Made by a program: the position numbers and the translations under genes
In this document: positions 25,241-32,195 of the stretch, in pieces
Layout of the letters: each line of letters opens with the position of its first letter
Numbering within the stretch: position 1 is the stretch's first letter
Source of the DNA: Bifidobacterium bifidum ATCC 29521 = JCM 1255 = DSM 20456
GTDB taxonomy: Bacteria; Actinomycetota; Actinomycetes; Actinomycetales; Bifidobacteriaceae
Assembly: GCF_001025135.1 (NCBI RefSeq)
Contig: NZ_AP012323.1
Span: 1,054,001-1,118,000, forward strand
Length of the DNA: 64,000 bases
Direction: 5' to 3'
The notes under the pieces: generated by a model
Database searches by the model: none
The model's input: only the letters and a program-made list of their open reading frames with translations
What the model was told of the DNA's origin: nothing

Positions 25241-25728
25241 GCCAAACCGAACAGGCATCCAGCGAAACCGATGAGGCGCTGGCCATGTTCAACAGGGCGT
25301 CGGCCGCCACCTCGCATGTGCCGGTCGCGCACGGTTCCGCACCCGACGGCGGGGAAGGAGTCGATGGTTCCGCAGATGAGGCCACAGGTACAGCCTCATC
25401 ATTCAACGCCCGACGGAGAGAGAACGCCGCTCTCCGCAAACTCGATGCGAAAAACACGAGACGCGAACAAGAGAACCAGCTGCGCAAGGAAGTGGCGACC
25501 TGGTCACTATGGTTCGTGCTGACACAGCTCGTGATAACGAATACGACCATCGTCGCGTACATTGTCACCATGCTTGTGCTGAAACAGTACGTGCCGACCG
25601 AAGTGCTGATTACATGGCTGTCATCGACGATCGTGGAGATCATCGGCATCCTCTGGGTCATCGCACGCAGCCTCTTCCCGTTCCACGACAGACACCGCGA
25701 CACTAAAGGCGAAAAACACAAGTCGTAA
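25237..25728 (+). CDS. Two-TM membrane protein downstream of the peptidase
   Basis: 163 residues. The first ~85 residues are polar with a charged helix (RRRENAALRKLDAKNTRREQ); two hydrophobic segments follow at about 90-117 (WFVLTQLVITNTTIVAYIVT) and 123-148. A basic tail ends the protein. No family recognised. Co-translation with the peptidase suggests a membrane partner, perhaps for signalling or exclusion; this is inference. Confidence 0.7.
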   Translation: MSQTEQASSETDEALAMFNRASAATSHVPVAHGSAPDGGEGVDGSADEATGTASSFNARRRENAALRKLDAKNTRREQENQLRKEVATWSLWFVLTQLVITNTTIVAYIVTMLVLKQYVPTEVLITWLSSTIVEIIGILWVIARSLFPFHDRHRDTKGEKHKS

Positions 25729-25750
25729 ACACTTCAGGCCAAATAAACCA

Positions 25751-25789
25751 AACCCCGGCGCTCGCGGCCATGCGGACGCCGGGGCCTTT
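25751..25789. terminator. Intrinsic terminator
   Basis: CCCCGGCG and CGCCGGGG pair, followed by CCTTTCTC on the plus strand. It separates the ImmA operon from the convergent gene ending at 25792. Confidence 0.8.
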
Positions 25790-25791
25790 CT

Positions 25792-26298
25792 CTACTGCGC
25801 GCACACGCCGGAATCGTACAATAACTGCCGGTAGTCCTCCAACACCTGGATGGTGACACCCAATTCCACGGCCATCATCCACGCATTGCCCTCGTACACC
25901 GTCTCGGCCATGCCGTAATCCACCGGACTGATCAACGCCAGCGCCGTCTCCCTACGGCAACGGCGCTCGCATTTGATTCCGTATTGGCTGCCGCATCCGG
26001 GGTCGTGGTGTCTGGCGTGTATGAGTTCGTGGCACAATGTGCAGCGGCGCTGGCGCTGGTTGAGCCTGTCGTGGAGGAATATCGTGCGGCTCGCCTCATG
26101 CCATGCGCCACACAGCCCATTCGGCAGCGGCTGCTCGATGACGCGGATATGCTCCCTCCCTGCACGGTCGAGGAAGGAATCCAGGCTGCATCCGCCGGTG
26201 ATATGAAACGACCCAGCCTGGTTCGCCGCGCCGAAGGCGCTCGCGTGCTGGGTACTGCCGATGCTCAGACTACCCGTTTGCCGTGACCCCTTTTGCAT
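25792..26298 (-). CDS. Second ImmA/IrrE-like metallopeptidase
   Basis: 168 residues from ATG 26298; the frame is open further upstream, over the end of RhuM, and no clear ribosome-binding site marks the start. The zinc motif is CHELIHARHH, and ALALISPVDYGMAE matches the third-ligand region. It has four clustered Cys/His near the active site (HDPGCGSQYGIKCERRC). It reads leftward with RhuM and the repressor, i.e. in the lysogenic direction. Possible repressor protease; two such proteins on opposite strands are unusual. Confidence 0.78.
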   Translation of the reverse strand: MQKGSRQTGSLSIGSTQHASAFGAANQAGSFHITGGCSLDSFLDRAGREHIRVIEQPLPNGLCGAWHEASRTIFLHDRLNQRQRRCTLCHELIHARHHDPGCGSQYGIKCERRCRRETALALISPVDYGMAETVYEGNAWMMAVELGVTIQVLEDYRQLLYDSGVCAQ

Positions 26299-26422
26299 GG
26301 CGTAGGCTGTTGTGCGCAGGGCCGTCCTATGTGGATGACGGCTGGGTTCCCGAATGGGAGTAAGACTTCGGGTCGAGAATTCCTTTGCCCCTGGGGCCGG
26401 ACTTGCCTCCTCGCCGGCTGTC

Positions 26423-27451
26423 TCATCTGCCGATTCCGTCGTGGCGGCCTCCGTCGATGCCCTTGGCGAATTCCTCGAAGTCGTATGGTTGCGCCGCGTT
26501 GAACTTCGCATATTCCTCGGCGGCCTTCCTGTCCGCCTGCTTGCGGGTCACGGTGCCTTTGCCGGTGAGCGTCGCGCCTCCCGAAAGCTGGATGTATTGG
26601 CTTACGAGTTGGATGAATTCCGGCATGGTGGTGGTCAGTCGCGCCGCGACCCTGTTCTCGATCATGTCGAGGAAGCCGCTGGTGAGACGGTTGAGTCGCG
26701 TCAGCTCGTTCTCGTCCAGGTAGTTCTTGGCGACGGTCACATCGGATTTGTGGATTCGCCCGTTGGGGGAGCCATGCCATGTGGTCAGTCCCATGTGCGG
26801 TTTCGTGGCGTCGACGCGTTGGGTGATGATCTCCGGCGCGGTGTGCCCGTGGGCGGCGTAGTGGAACCTGTTCTGCATGTTCTGGTAGAACTCGCGCGCG
26901 ATGCCGCTGTCCTTGTCGTAGTCGGTGCAGATCTCCTGGAATATGGCGAGCACCTGCTGGTAGAGGCGTTTCTCGCTGGTGCGGATCTCCCGTACTCGGG
27001 CGAGGAGCTCCTTGAAGTAGTCCTCGCCGAACGTGTTGCCGTTCTTGAGCATGTCGTCGTTGAGAGCGAAGCCCTTGATCATGTATTCGTGCAGCACGCT
27101 GGTCGCCCATTGGCGGAAGGCCGTGGCCTGCGGGCTGCTGACCCTGTATCCGACGGCGATGATCGCGTCCAGGCTGTAGAAGCGGATGGTGCGGCGAACC
27201 GTTCTGCCGCCTTCGTTTCGAACTATTTCCATTTCCGACATAGTTGCCGATTCGGCCAACTCGCCTTCAGCGTAGATGTTCGCCAGATGTTTGGATACCG
27301 CGGGCACGTTCACGCCGAATAGTCGCGCGATGTTCTTCTGCGGCATCCAGAACGTCCGCCGCCAGTACGTGACCTCGACCGGCACGTTCACCCCATTGGC
27401 GCGGTAGAGGATCACCTGCCCTCTGTTATCAGGGTCGAATTCCTCGCTCAT
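26423..27451 (-). CDS. RhuM family protein
   Basis: 342 residues. RANGVNVPVEVTYWRRTFWM at 18-37 and FRQWATSVLHEYMIKGFALN near 117-136 are hallmark segments of the RhuM (virulence protein) family, which has an N-terminal HTH-like region. The biochemical role is unknown; members are common in prophages and genomic islands. The end (SGGATLTGKGTVTRKQADRK) is conserved too. A GGAAAGGAA start site is present. Transcribed leftward beside the repressor. Confidence 0.88.
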   Translation of the reverse strand: MSEEFDPDNRGQVILYRANGVNVPVEVTYWRRTFWMPQKNIARLFGVNVPAVSKHLANIYAEGELAESATMSEMEIVRNEGGRTVRRTIRFYSLDAIIAVGYRVSSPQATAFRQWATSVLHEYMIKGFALNDDMLKNGNTFGEDYFKELLARVREIRTSEKRLYQQVLAIFQEICTDYDKDSGIAREFYQNMQNRFHYAAHGHTAPEIITQRVDATKPHMGLTTWHGSPNGRIHKSDVTVAKNYLDENELTRLNRLTSGFLDMIENRVAARLTTTMPEFIQLVSQYIQLSGGATLTGKGTVTRKQADRKAAEEYAKFNAAQPYDFEEFAKGIDGGRHDGIGR

Positions 27452-27495
27452 GACTTTGATTCCTTTCCTTTCGGTTCACCCAACTCTATAGACCG

Positions 27496-27897
27496 TCACT
27501 CGTCCGGGGTTTCGGACTCCATGTCACGGTTCCTGTCCCTGCTGGCAGCAAGCTCCTGAGGTGGCAGGTCCTCGAATCTCGGTTCGACCAGATCGTCGGT
27601 GATCTGGTTTTGGCGCTCGCGGGCTTCGTAGGCGCGGGCGGCGTCGCTGCCGAGTGCTCGTGTGTAGATGTCGAGGCTGGTGAGTCCGAATGTGGAGGCG
27701 ATGTGCTCCACGTCGGACGTCGTGAGCGGCGCTTCATATCGGAGCCTTACGTGCCAATAGTTGTTTCTCATACCGCTCTTTTTGTAGAACTCGGCATTTG
27801 TTATTCCGCTTCGTTTAACGAGATCTCGACATATGTCGATGATTCTCTTGCTGTCTTCGGTGACTTCATTTTTGGCAATGCTTCCCATGCCCAACAT
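27496..27897 (-). CDS. CI-like phage repressor
   Basis: About 133 residues. SGITNAEFYKKSGMRNNYWH is a helix-turn-helix of the XRE class (residues about 30-50), followed by TTSDVEHIASTFGLTSLDIY. The acidic tail (LEPRFEDLPPQEL-like) could be an oligomerisation or protease-sensitive segment. ATG 27897 or 27888 is the start; TTG 27906 overlaps operator O1. It is divergent from the Cro-like gene across three related operators, the classical layout of a lysis-lysogeny switch. Confidence 0.78.
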   Translation of the reverse strand: MLGMGSIAKNEVTEDSKRIIDICRDLVKRSGITNAEFYKKSGMRNNYWHVRLRYEAPLTTSDVEHIASTFGLTSLDIYTRALGSDAARAYEARERQNQITDDLVEPRFEDLPPQELAASRDRNRDMESETPDE

Positions 27898-27899
27898 GG

Positions 27900-27965
27900 T
27901 ACCCAATTGAGAAGGATTTGTAAAGAATACTTAATTGAGTAACAATAAACTTACTCAATTAAGTA
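27900..27965. promoter_or_regulatory. Immunity operators O1-O3 between repressor and Cro-like gene
   Basis: Three sites share the core AATTgAG/CTcAATT: TACCCAATTGAGAAG (27900-27914), TACTTAATTGAGTAA (27928-27942) and TTACTCAATTAAGTA (27951-27965). O2 and O3 are exact inverted copies. Each is itself a near-palindrome. The array covers both divergent promoters. Confidence 0.85.
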
Positions 27966-28020
27966 CGGTAAGAATTACCGCAAGGCATCGCAATGAACAA
28001 AGAAAGGAGCGGCAAGACAG

Positions 28021-28266
28021 ATGAGTGAGACGGAAACCATCGCAAGGAATCTCAGCGGCGAGCTCGCACGGCATCGCAAGACACAGGCCGCACTCGCCAA
28101 GGAACTCGGCATGAGCGAGAAAACCGTCAGCGAACGTCTGGGAGGCAAGGGGTCGTTTAACACCGAGCAACTCGAGAAGACGGCGACGATGCTCGGCATG
28201 AGCCTCTACCAGCTCATGATCAAGCTCCTGCAACCAATCGACGGCATCAAACAGATCAAGCCGTGA
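28021..28266 (+). CDS. Cro-like XRE-family regulator
   Basis: 81 residues. The HTH is KTQAALAKELGMSEKTVSER (about 20-39) followed by FNTEQLEKTATMLGMSLYQL. Start site AAGGAGCGGCAAG. First gene of the rightward early operon, facing the repressor. It should repress the repressor promoter, by analogy to Cro. Confidence 0.82.
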   Translation: MSETETIARNLSGELARHRKTQAALAKELGMSEKTVSERLGGKGSFNTEQLEKTATMLGMSLYQLMIKLLQPIDGIKQIKP

Positions 28267-28306
28267 GCAGCGCTCGCCGACGAATGAATCGAAAGGAGAA
28301 CACGAA

Positions 28307-28807
28307 ATGAGGAAAATGAAGAGATCCGATGTCCGCGAATGGACACCAGGCGAACCTATCGAACGGGTCGACTTCGGCAACGGCTGCACCGGAATGGATA
28401 AGAGCATTCCCAGAGAGCCGGGAAGCGCTGGCGATTTCAAGCGGCTCATCTGGAAATGCCGCGCTATCGAAGCGGACGGAGGTCCATGCCTTGATGTGCT
28501 TCCATCCGAATATTGGATTGACGATGTTAAGCAGGGCGATTATTTCGATGTGGCCACCGACGGATTAAGCTACGGCCCATGCAGCTTCGGTGATGCGTGG
28601 ATTTATCTCGCTGGCGTTGATGCGGGATGGCATCTCGCGCGAAAGGGACATCATACAGGCTTGTACGAGACCCTTCGAAGCCTTCTCAAAGACATGTTTG
28701 GCTCGTCGGCCCACCGCCAAAACAGTTCAACGGGACCTGGATCACTGATGACGTATTCGATGGTCTCGGATGGCGCGAAATCGTCAGGCAGATGCGTGTT
28801 CAAATGA
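28307..28807 (+). CDS. Early phage protein of unknown function
   Basis: 166 residues with an AAAGGAGAAC start site. No known family. Cysteines occur at intervals and the middle (VKQGDYFDVATDGLSYGPCS) looks like a small beta domain. The last ~50 codons overlap the opposite gene ending at 28651 and look less protein-like (SSAHRQNSSTGPGS), so the original gene may have been extended or truncated when that gene arrived. Confidence 0.55.
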   Translation: MRKMKRSDVREWTPGEPIERVDFGNGCTGMDKSIPREPGSAGDFKRLIWKCRAIEADGGPCLDVLPSEYWIDDVKQGDYFDVATDGLSYGPCSFGDAWIYLAGVDAGWHLARKGHHTGLYETLRSLLKDMFGSSAHRQNSSTGPGSLMTYSMVSDGAKSSGRCVFK

Positions 28808-29142
28808 AACATATAGGTATCCGTCGGAGGCGTGACTGACTCCACATGGACGTCGCGTGATCCCTCGATGCGGATACGGCGTAGCGATCCGCAAATCCAT
28901 TCTGCGTCGGAGAACGGCGGCTTGTCATGATCGGCGCGCTGCATGGCGGTCTGCTCCTCCAGCGTGGTCGCCTGTCTCCGTAGGCTGTCCAGCTGCTCGC
29001 GCAGAAACCTGATGTCATCCTCGCGCTCCTTGTTCTGCTCCTTCGAGCTTCTATGCTCGATGGCCCAGCCAACGACCGTCACAACGAGTGTGAAGACAAA
29101 ACCGGCCAGCTCGACGCCGTGCTCTGAAAACCAATCAATCAT
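28651..29142 (-). CDS. Membrane-anchored coiled-coil protein, lysogenic orientation
   Basis: About 163 residues from ATG 29142. One TM helix near the start (AGFVFTLVVTVVGWAIEH) is followed by a coiled coil (REDDIRFLREQLDSLRRQAT) and a C-terminal beta-rich part (DTYMFHLNTHLPDD, VELFWRWADEP). No Shine-Dalgarno is obvious. It runs against the early operon and overlaps the previous plus-strand gene tail to tail by 157 bases. Gene orientation matches the repressor, so expression in the lysogen is likely. Candidate superinfection-exclusion protein, by inference only. Confidence 0.62.
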   Translation of the reverse strand: MIDWFSEHGVELAGFVFTLVVTVVGWAIEHRSSKEQNKEREDDIRFLREQLDSLRRQATTLEEQTAMQRADHDKPPFSDAEWICGSLRRIRIEGSRDVHVESVTPPTDTYMFHLNTHLPDDFAPSETIEYVISDPGPVELFWRWADEPNMSLRRLRRVSYKPV

Positions 29143-29166
29143 GAAAACGATTCTAAGGAGAATCCA

Positions 29167-29961
29167 GTGAACAATGAAATCCAGCAATTCGATTTCAAGG
29201 GCGCATCATTGCGCACTTTGACCGATGAGGCGGGGGAGCCTTGGTTCGTACTCAAGGATTGCATGAGCATCCTTGACCTCGGTAATCCAACCGAGACTGT
29301 CAAAATGTTTGATGAAGACGAGTTCAGTACTGCTGAAGTCATCGATTCGATTGGACGTCGGCAGCAGGCGTACATCATCAGTGAGCCTGGCCTGTATCGT
29401 CTGGTCATGCGCTCGCGGAAGCCGGAGGCCAAGGAATTCCAGCGTTGGGTAACTCACGAGGTCCTTCCGGCCATTCGCAAAACCGGCGGCTACATCCCCA
29501 CCACAGACGCGGATGATGACATGACCATCCTCGCGAAGGCCGTGATGATCGGCCAGCGCACCATGGAAGCGCAGAAGCAGAAGATCGCCGAACAGCAGAC
29601 GCGCATCGTGGAACTGGAGCCGAAAGCGCGGTTCGCGGACGCCGTGGCCGCGTCCGACGGCACGTGCCTGGTCGGCGAGCTCGCGAAGATGCTCCGGCAG
29701 AACGGGATGGACATCGGCCAGAACAGACTGTTCCGTCTTCTTCAGGCTGACGGGTATCTCGGCAAGTCTGGTTCGAATCGCAACGTGCCGACACAGCGTG
29801 CGATGGATCTCGGCCTGTTCCGCATCAAGGAGACCACCGTCACCCATGCGGATGGGCATACCACGGTCAGCCGCACTCCGAAGGTCACGGGCAAGGGGCA
29901 GCGATATTTCATCGACCGGTACTGGGGTCGCGCTCAGCCGACGTTGGAAGCGGGTGCGTGA
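29167..29961 (+). CDS. Phage antirepressor (BRO-N plus KilAC)
   Basis: 264 residues from GTG 29167 with AAGGAG 6 bases upstream. BRO-N domain: EPWFVLKDCMSILDLGNPTE to EFQRWVTHEVLPAIRKTGGY (about 20-115). KilAC domain: ADAVAASDGTCLVGELAKML to GQRYFIDRYWG (about 155-257). Such proteins antagonise repressors or regulate lytic genes. Located early in the rightward operon. Confidence 0.93.
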   Translation: MNNEIQQFDFKGASLRTLTDEAGEPWFVLKDCMSILDLGNPTETVKMFDEDEFSTAEVIDSIGRRQQAYIISEPGLYRLVMRSRKPEAKEFQRWVTHEVLPAIRKTGGYIPTTDADDDMTILAKAVMIGQRTMEAQKQKIAEQQTRIVELEPKARFADAVAASDGTCLVGELAKMLRQNGMDIGQNRLFRLLQADGYLGKSGSNRNVPTQRAMDLGLFRIKETTVTHADGHTTVSRTPKVTGKGQRYFIDRYWGRAQPTLEAGA

Positions 29962-30179
29962 TGAGCGTCAGTCAATTCGCGTGCCTATCGGGTCAGCTGC
30001 TGTGCGTGGTCGTGTTGCTTTGCGCGATTCTCTTGAAACTTCTGACCGTGGTCAAGGTGCTTCATGACATTCTCTGTGCGATTCGTTCAGCCCAGACGCA
30101 GATCGAACTTAGTCCCCTTGCGAGAAATCGTGGGGAATTTTGGACAAGGGCCAGGTCTTTGTTTTCCCGTGGCCGATGA
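29961..30179 (+). CDS. Small single-TM protein
   Basis: 72 residues, coupled to the antirepressor by a TGATG overlap. A long hydrophobic segment (LLCVVVLLCAILLKLLTVVK) is followed by a basic tail (WTRARSLFSRGR). The 3' end overlaps the opposite gene ending at 30109. Unknown role. Confidence 0.5.
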   Translation: MSVSQFACLSGQLLCVVVLLCAILLKLLTVVKVLHDILCAIRSAQTQIELSPLARNRGEFWTRARSLFSRGR

Positions 30180-30564
30180 ACGGCTGCTGCCGCCAGGTGA
30201 TCGTCACCGAAGCGCCTTCGGGAGGTGTGTAATGCAGGTACTTATGGCCATTTTCCTCGGTCTCCGATTCCTTCACCTTGATTCGCGCGTACACGCAGCC
30301 GCCAGTGGCGACAAGAGAGTTGAAGCCTTTCCGCCGTGATCCATAAGGGGTTTCGGGACTGTGGGTGGCCGTTGCATGCACGTCGGTGGCGGCTCCGTTG
30401 CCCACATTGACGATCTTGACCAGAAGGCACGGAGGATTTCCGTATCCGCATTCGACCACATAGGGCTGCCACTTCGGCCTACTTCGATATGCGAAGTTCC
30501 AAGCCATAGCTCCTCCGGTAAACAACGCGGTCAAGCCTTCCAAACCATAACTGATCCAATCCAT
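30109..30564 (-). CDS. Membrane-anchored beta-domain protein, lysogenic orientation
   Basis: 151 residues from ATG 30564 with TTAGGAGAAG 5 bases upstream. An N-terminal hydrophobic segment (LEGLTALFTGGAMAWNFAY) is followed by an Ig-like beta pattern (CLLVKIVNVGNGAATDVHAT, ASVTITWRQQPFIGHGKTK). It overlaps the plus-strand gene 29961-30179 tail to tail. The start lies in the repeated 124-bp module, so this gene and the one at 30846 share the same upstream control. Function unknown. Confidence 0.68.
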   Translation of the reverse strand: MDWISYGLEGLTALFTGGAMAWNFAYRSRPKWQPYVVECGYGNPPCLLVKIVNVGNGAATDVHATATHSPETPYGSRRKGFNSLVATGGCVYARIKVKESETEENGHKYLHYTPPEGASVTITWRQQPFIGHGKTKTWPLSKIPHDFSQGD

Positions 30565-30686
30565 AATTCTTCTCCTAACTGTTCGGCCCGCACGTCGCAT
30601 ATGCGGGATGACACCGATTTTAGGAGAGGGCCGGGCGGTTCTCCTAACGCCGCCCGGCATTACACACGCAAAGGAGGCGCGTGATG
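30563..30686. repeat. 124-bp divergent start module, copy 1
   Basis: Differs from 31087-31210 at two or three positions. It contains, left to right, the start codon and TTAGGAGAAG site of the minus gene, hairpin CCCGCA-TGCGGG, TTTTAGGAGAGG, a strong hairpin GCCGGGCGG/CCGCCCGGC whose loop is TTCTCCTAACG, and AAAGGAGGCGCGTGATG that starts the plus gene. Confidence 0.9.
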
Positions 30687-31208
30687 GGAAACCTCAACAT
30701 TGAGATTCCTGACGAGGAATGCGTCAAGTTATTCCGCTACGAGGATGGCGACGGTGTCGCGGCGTATCTTCTGTTGTTCCCGGAACACGACATGAAAGCG
30801 GTCAAGCCGCGTATCGATGCGCAGCTTGACCACGAGATGGCGATGTCAGTAAATGCGTCCGACGCTCTGTTTGGTGGCGTCGTCGATCGCCCACCACAGC
30901 GCGTTGGACGGGTTGATGTGGATGGTGTCCGAGCTGGTGCCCTTGACGGATCCTTTGACGGTCACGACCGTCCCGTTCCTGGCCGCTTCCATCAGATCCT
31001 CCTCAAGGCTCGCTCGATCCTGTCCCTCGGCAAGCTTCACATGGACCGGTTCGCCGGTTCCTGTGTCGAGCGTGAGTCTGTCACTCATAATTCTTCTCCT
31101 AACTGTTCGGCCCGCACGTCGCAAATGCGGGATGACACCGATTTTAGGAGAGGGCCGGGCGGTTCTCCTAACGCCGCCCGGCATCACACACGCAAAGGAG
31201 GCGCGTGA
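30684..31208 (+). CDS. Early gene probably disrupted or extended by the 124-bp module
   Basis: A perfect AAAGGAGG site precedes ATG 30684. The first ~55 residues (MGNLNIEIPDEECVKLFRYE, DGDGVAAYLLLFPEHDMKAV) look like a real protein; from about 30850 on the frame only mirrors the opposite gene 30846-31088 and the second module, so the reading frame stays open by chance. The original gene was probably short or has been cut by insertion of the minus gene plus module. Confidence 0.4.
   Translation: MGNLNIEIPDEECVKLFRYEDGDGVAAYLLLFPEHDMKAVKPRIDAQLDHEMAMSVNASDALFGGVVDRPPQRVGRVDVDGVRAGALDGSFDGHDRPVPGRFHQILLKARSILSLGKLHMDRFAGSCVERESVTHNSSPNCSARTSQMRDDTDFRRGPGGSPNAARHHTRKGGA
30846..31088 (-). CDS. 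Small protein, lysogenic orientation, second module-linked gene
   Basis: 80 residues from ATG 31088 with TTAGGAGAAG upstream. The sequence (LTLDTGTGEPVHVKLAEGQD, later VVTVKGSVKGTSSDTIHINP) predicts a small beta protein, perhaps with a nucleotide- or DNA-binding barrel; WWAIDDATKQSVGRIY ends it. No TM helix. It shares its start module with 30109-30564. Confidence 0.62.
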   Translation of the reverse strand: MSDRLTLDTGTGEPVHVKLAEGQDRASLEEDLMEAARNGTVVTVKGSVKGTSSDTIHINPSNALWWAIDDATKQSVGRIY

Positions 31209-31210
31209 TG
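31087..31210. repeat. 124-bp divergent start module, copy 2
   Basis: Second copy of the unit at 30563-30686, again with the start codon of a minus gene on its left edge and of a plus gene on its right edge. The distance between the start codons is the same. Confidence 0.9.
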
Positions 31211-31441
31211 GTCCCGCAATACGAGCTCAAGGATGCGAGCCGTATCCCGTTGAAGGACAGGCTCGCATGGACCATCCCGCAGGCCGCGAGCCTGTACGGG
31301 ATCGACTACGACGGTCTGCGACAGGCTGTCAACCAGGGCGACATAGACACGTTTCGTCCGCCAAGCAAACGAGGAACGCCTTCCCGCCGTCACATCAGAC
31401 GCGAGGAGATGGACCGATACGTCAAATCGTTGGAGGAGTAA
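31208..31441 (+). CDS. Excisionase-like small HTH protein
   Basis: 77 residues, ATG 31208 behind AAAGGAGG. RLAWTIPQAASLYGIDYDGL resembles the winged-helix of excisionase/AlpA-type proteins, followed by basic residues (PPSKRGTPSRRHIRREEMDR). It may be the excisionase, although it is 7 kb from int, or a helicase loader-type regulator. Moderate confidence. Confidence 0.6.
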   Translation: MVPQYELKDASRIPLKDRLAWTIPQAASLYGIDYDGLRQAVNQGDIDTFRPPSKRGTPSRRHIRREEMDRYVKSLEE

Positions 31442-31443
31442 GC

Positions 31444-31470
31444 ATGAACGACATTCGCAAGGAGCTGTGA
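31444..31470 (+). CDS. Eight-codon minicistron
   Basis: MNDIRKEL, preceded by TTGGAGGAGTAAGC and ending in TGA that overlaps the next ATG (TGATG). It contains the ribosome-binding site of the next gene, so translation through it could couple the two genes. No protein-level support. Confidence 0.25.
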   Translation: MNDIRKEL

Positions 31471-31685
31471 TGACACTCAGGAGAATCGACGCGGAAACGC
31501 TGCTGACACCACCAGCACCGCCGAGGGACACGGTGATCATGTTCGGCTTGACCGGCTACGCGATTCGCGTCACGGGCAAGGGCGCCAGCCTCATGGAGCT
31601 CGACGTCGACGGAAGCCACGAGCTGGCGAGCATCGGAAAAGACCAGGCAAGGACATTCATTCAAAGCATCGGAGGCGCAAGATGA
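31470..31685 (+). CDS. Small phage protein of unknown function
   Basis: 71 residues; AAGGAG lies inside the preceding minicistron. Pattern (VIMFGLTGYAIRVTGKGASL, LASIGKDQARTFIQSI) suggests a compact alpha/beta fold. Overlaps the next gene by ATGA. Confidence 0.55.
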   Translation: MTLRRIDAETLLTPPAPPRDTVIMFGLTGYAIRVTGKGASLMELDVDGSHELASIGKDQARTFIQSIGGAR

Positions 31686-31918
31686 CCGACAACGACTATC
31701 GCATCGAGGACGGGTCCGAAAAGGGGAGGCCGAACTACACGCTGCGTCGTGTGAAGTTCACGGCCGCCGTGGTCGGCCTGGTCGTGAGCGTGACGCTCAT
31801 GCTCACCTGGCATGGCGGCGGCATGACGGGCGCGCTTGTGGTGGAGGGCGTGTATCTGGCCACGGCCCTGTGGCTGACGGTCAGGTTCGCTCCACGCGAT
31901 GACGCGGATGGCGTCTGA
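31682..31918 (+). CDS. Small two-TM protein
   Basis: 78 residues. Two hydrophobic segments: FTAAVVGLVVSVTLMLTW and GALVVEGVYLATALWLTVRF. No family recognised. It ends 8 bases before the tRNA-like RNA. Confidence 0.55.
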   Translation: MTDNDYRIEDGSEKGRPNYTLRRVKFTAAVVGLVVSVTLMLTWHGGGMTGALVVEGVYLATALWLTVRFAPRDDADGV

Positions 31919-31926
31919 CCGTATCC

Positions 31927-32039
31927 GCCGGCGTACAAGGACGCGGACGGATGGCGGAGGCGTGTGTCCTTTCTCTCACATTGCATTTCACTCTCACGTC
32001 TTCCGCCGTCCGCTGCGGGTTCGAATCCCGCCGCCGGCG
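31927..32039 (+). ncRNA. tRNA-like RNA with a long helix in place of the anticodon arm
   Basis: A perfect 7-bp acceptor stem (GCCGGCG 31927-31933 with CGCCGGC 32032-32038), U8-A9, and a perfect T-arm (GCGGG-TTCGAAT-CCCGC, 32015-32031) are those of a tRNA. But the 81 bases between hold no D-stem or normal anticodon arm. Instead 31948-31964 pairs with 31995-32012 into a helix of about 17 bp with one bulged U and a ~30-base pyrimidine-rich loop. No CCA is encoded. This resembles the tRNA-like domain of tmRNA more than a tRNA. It could instead be a decayed class II tRNA. Confidence 0.5.
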
Positions 32040-32195
32040 CTTGGCCGGACCGTCAACGCCGCCCGCATCCCCGTTTCGTTCAGCTTTCCTGGGGTGTGGG
32101 AACGATGGGCGCGATTATTTGCTGTCATGGCGCCCAGCGGTCCGGCTCATATCAATCAATCTCGTATCAATCAATCAAGGTCAAGGGAGGAACCG

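Noticed and set aside
30563..31210. Repeats as a CRISPR array
   Set aside because: Only two copies, 124 bases long, separated by a gene-containing 400 bases; no cas genes.
31899..32195. Extended N-terminus of the gene at 32196
   Set aside because: The extra codons run through the tRNA-like RNA and give the VRIPP translation typical of a T-arm; a strong ribosome-binding site lies just before 32196.
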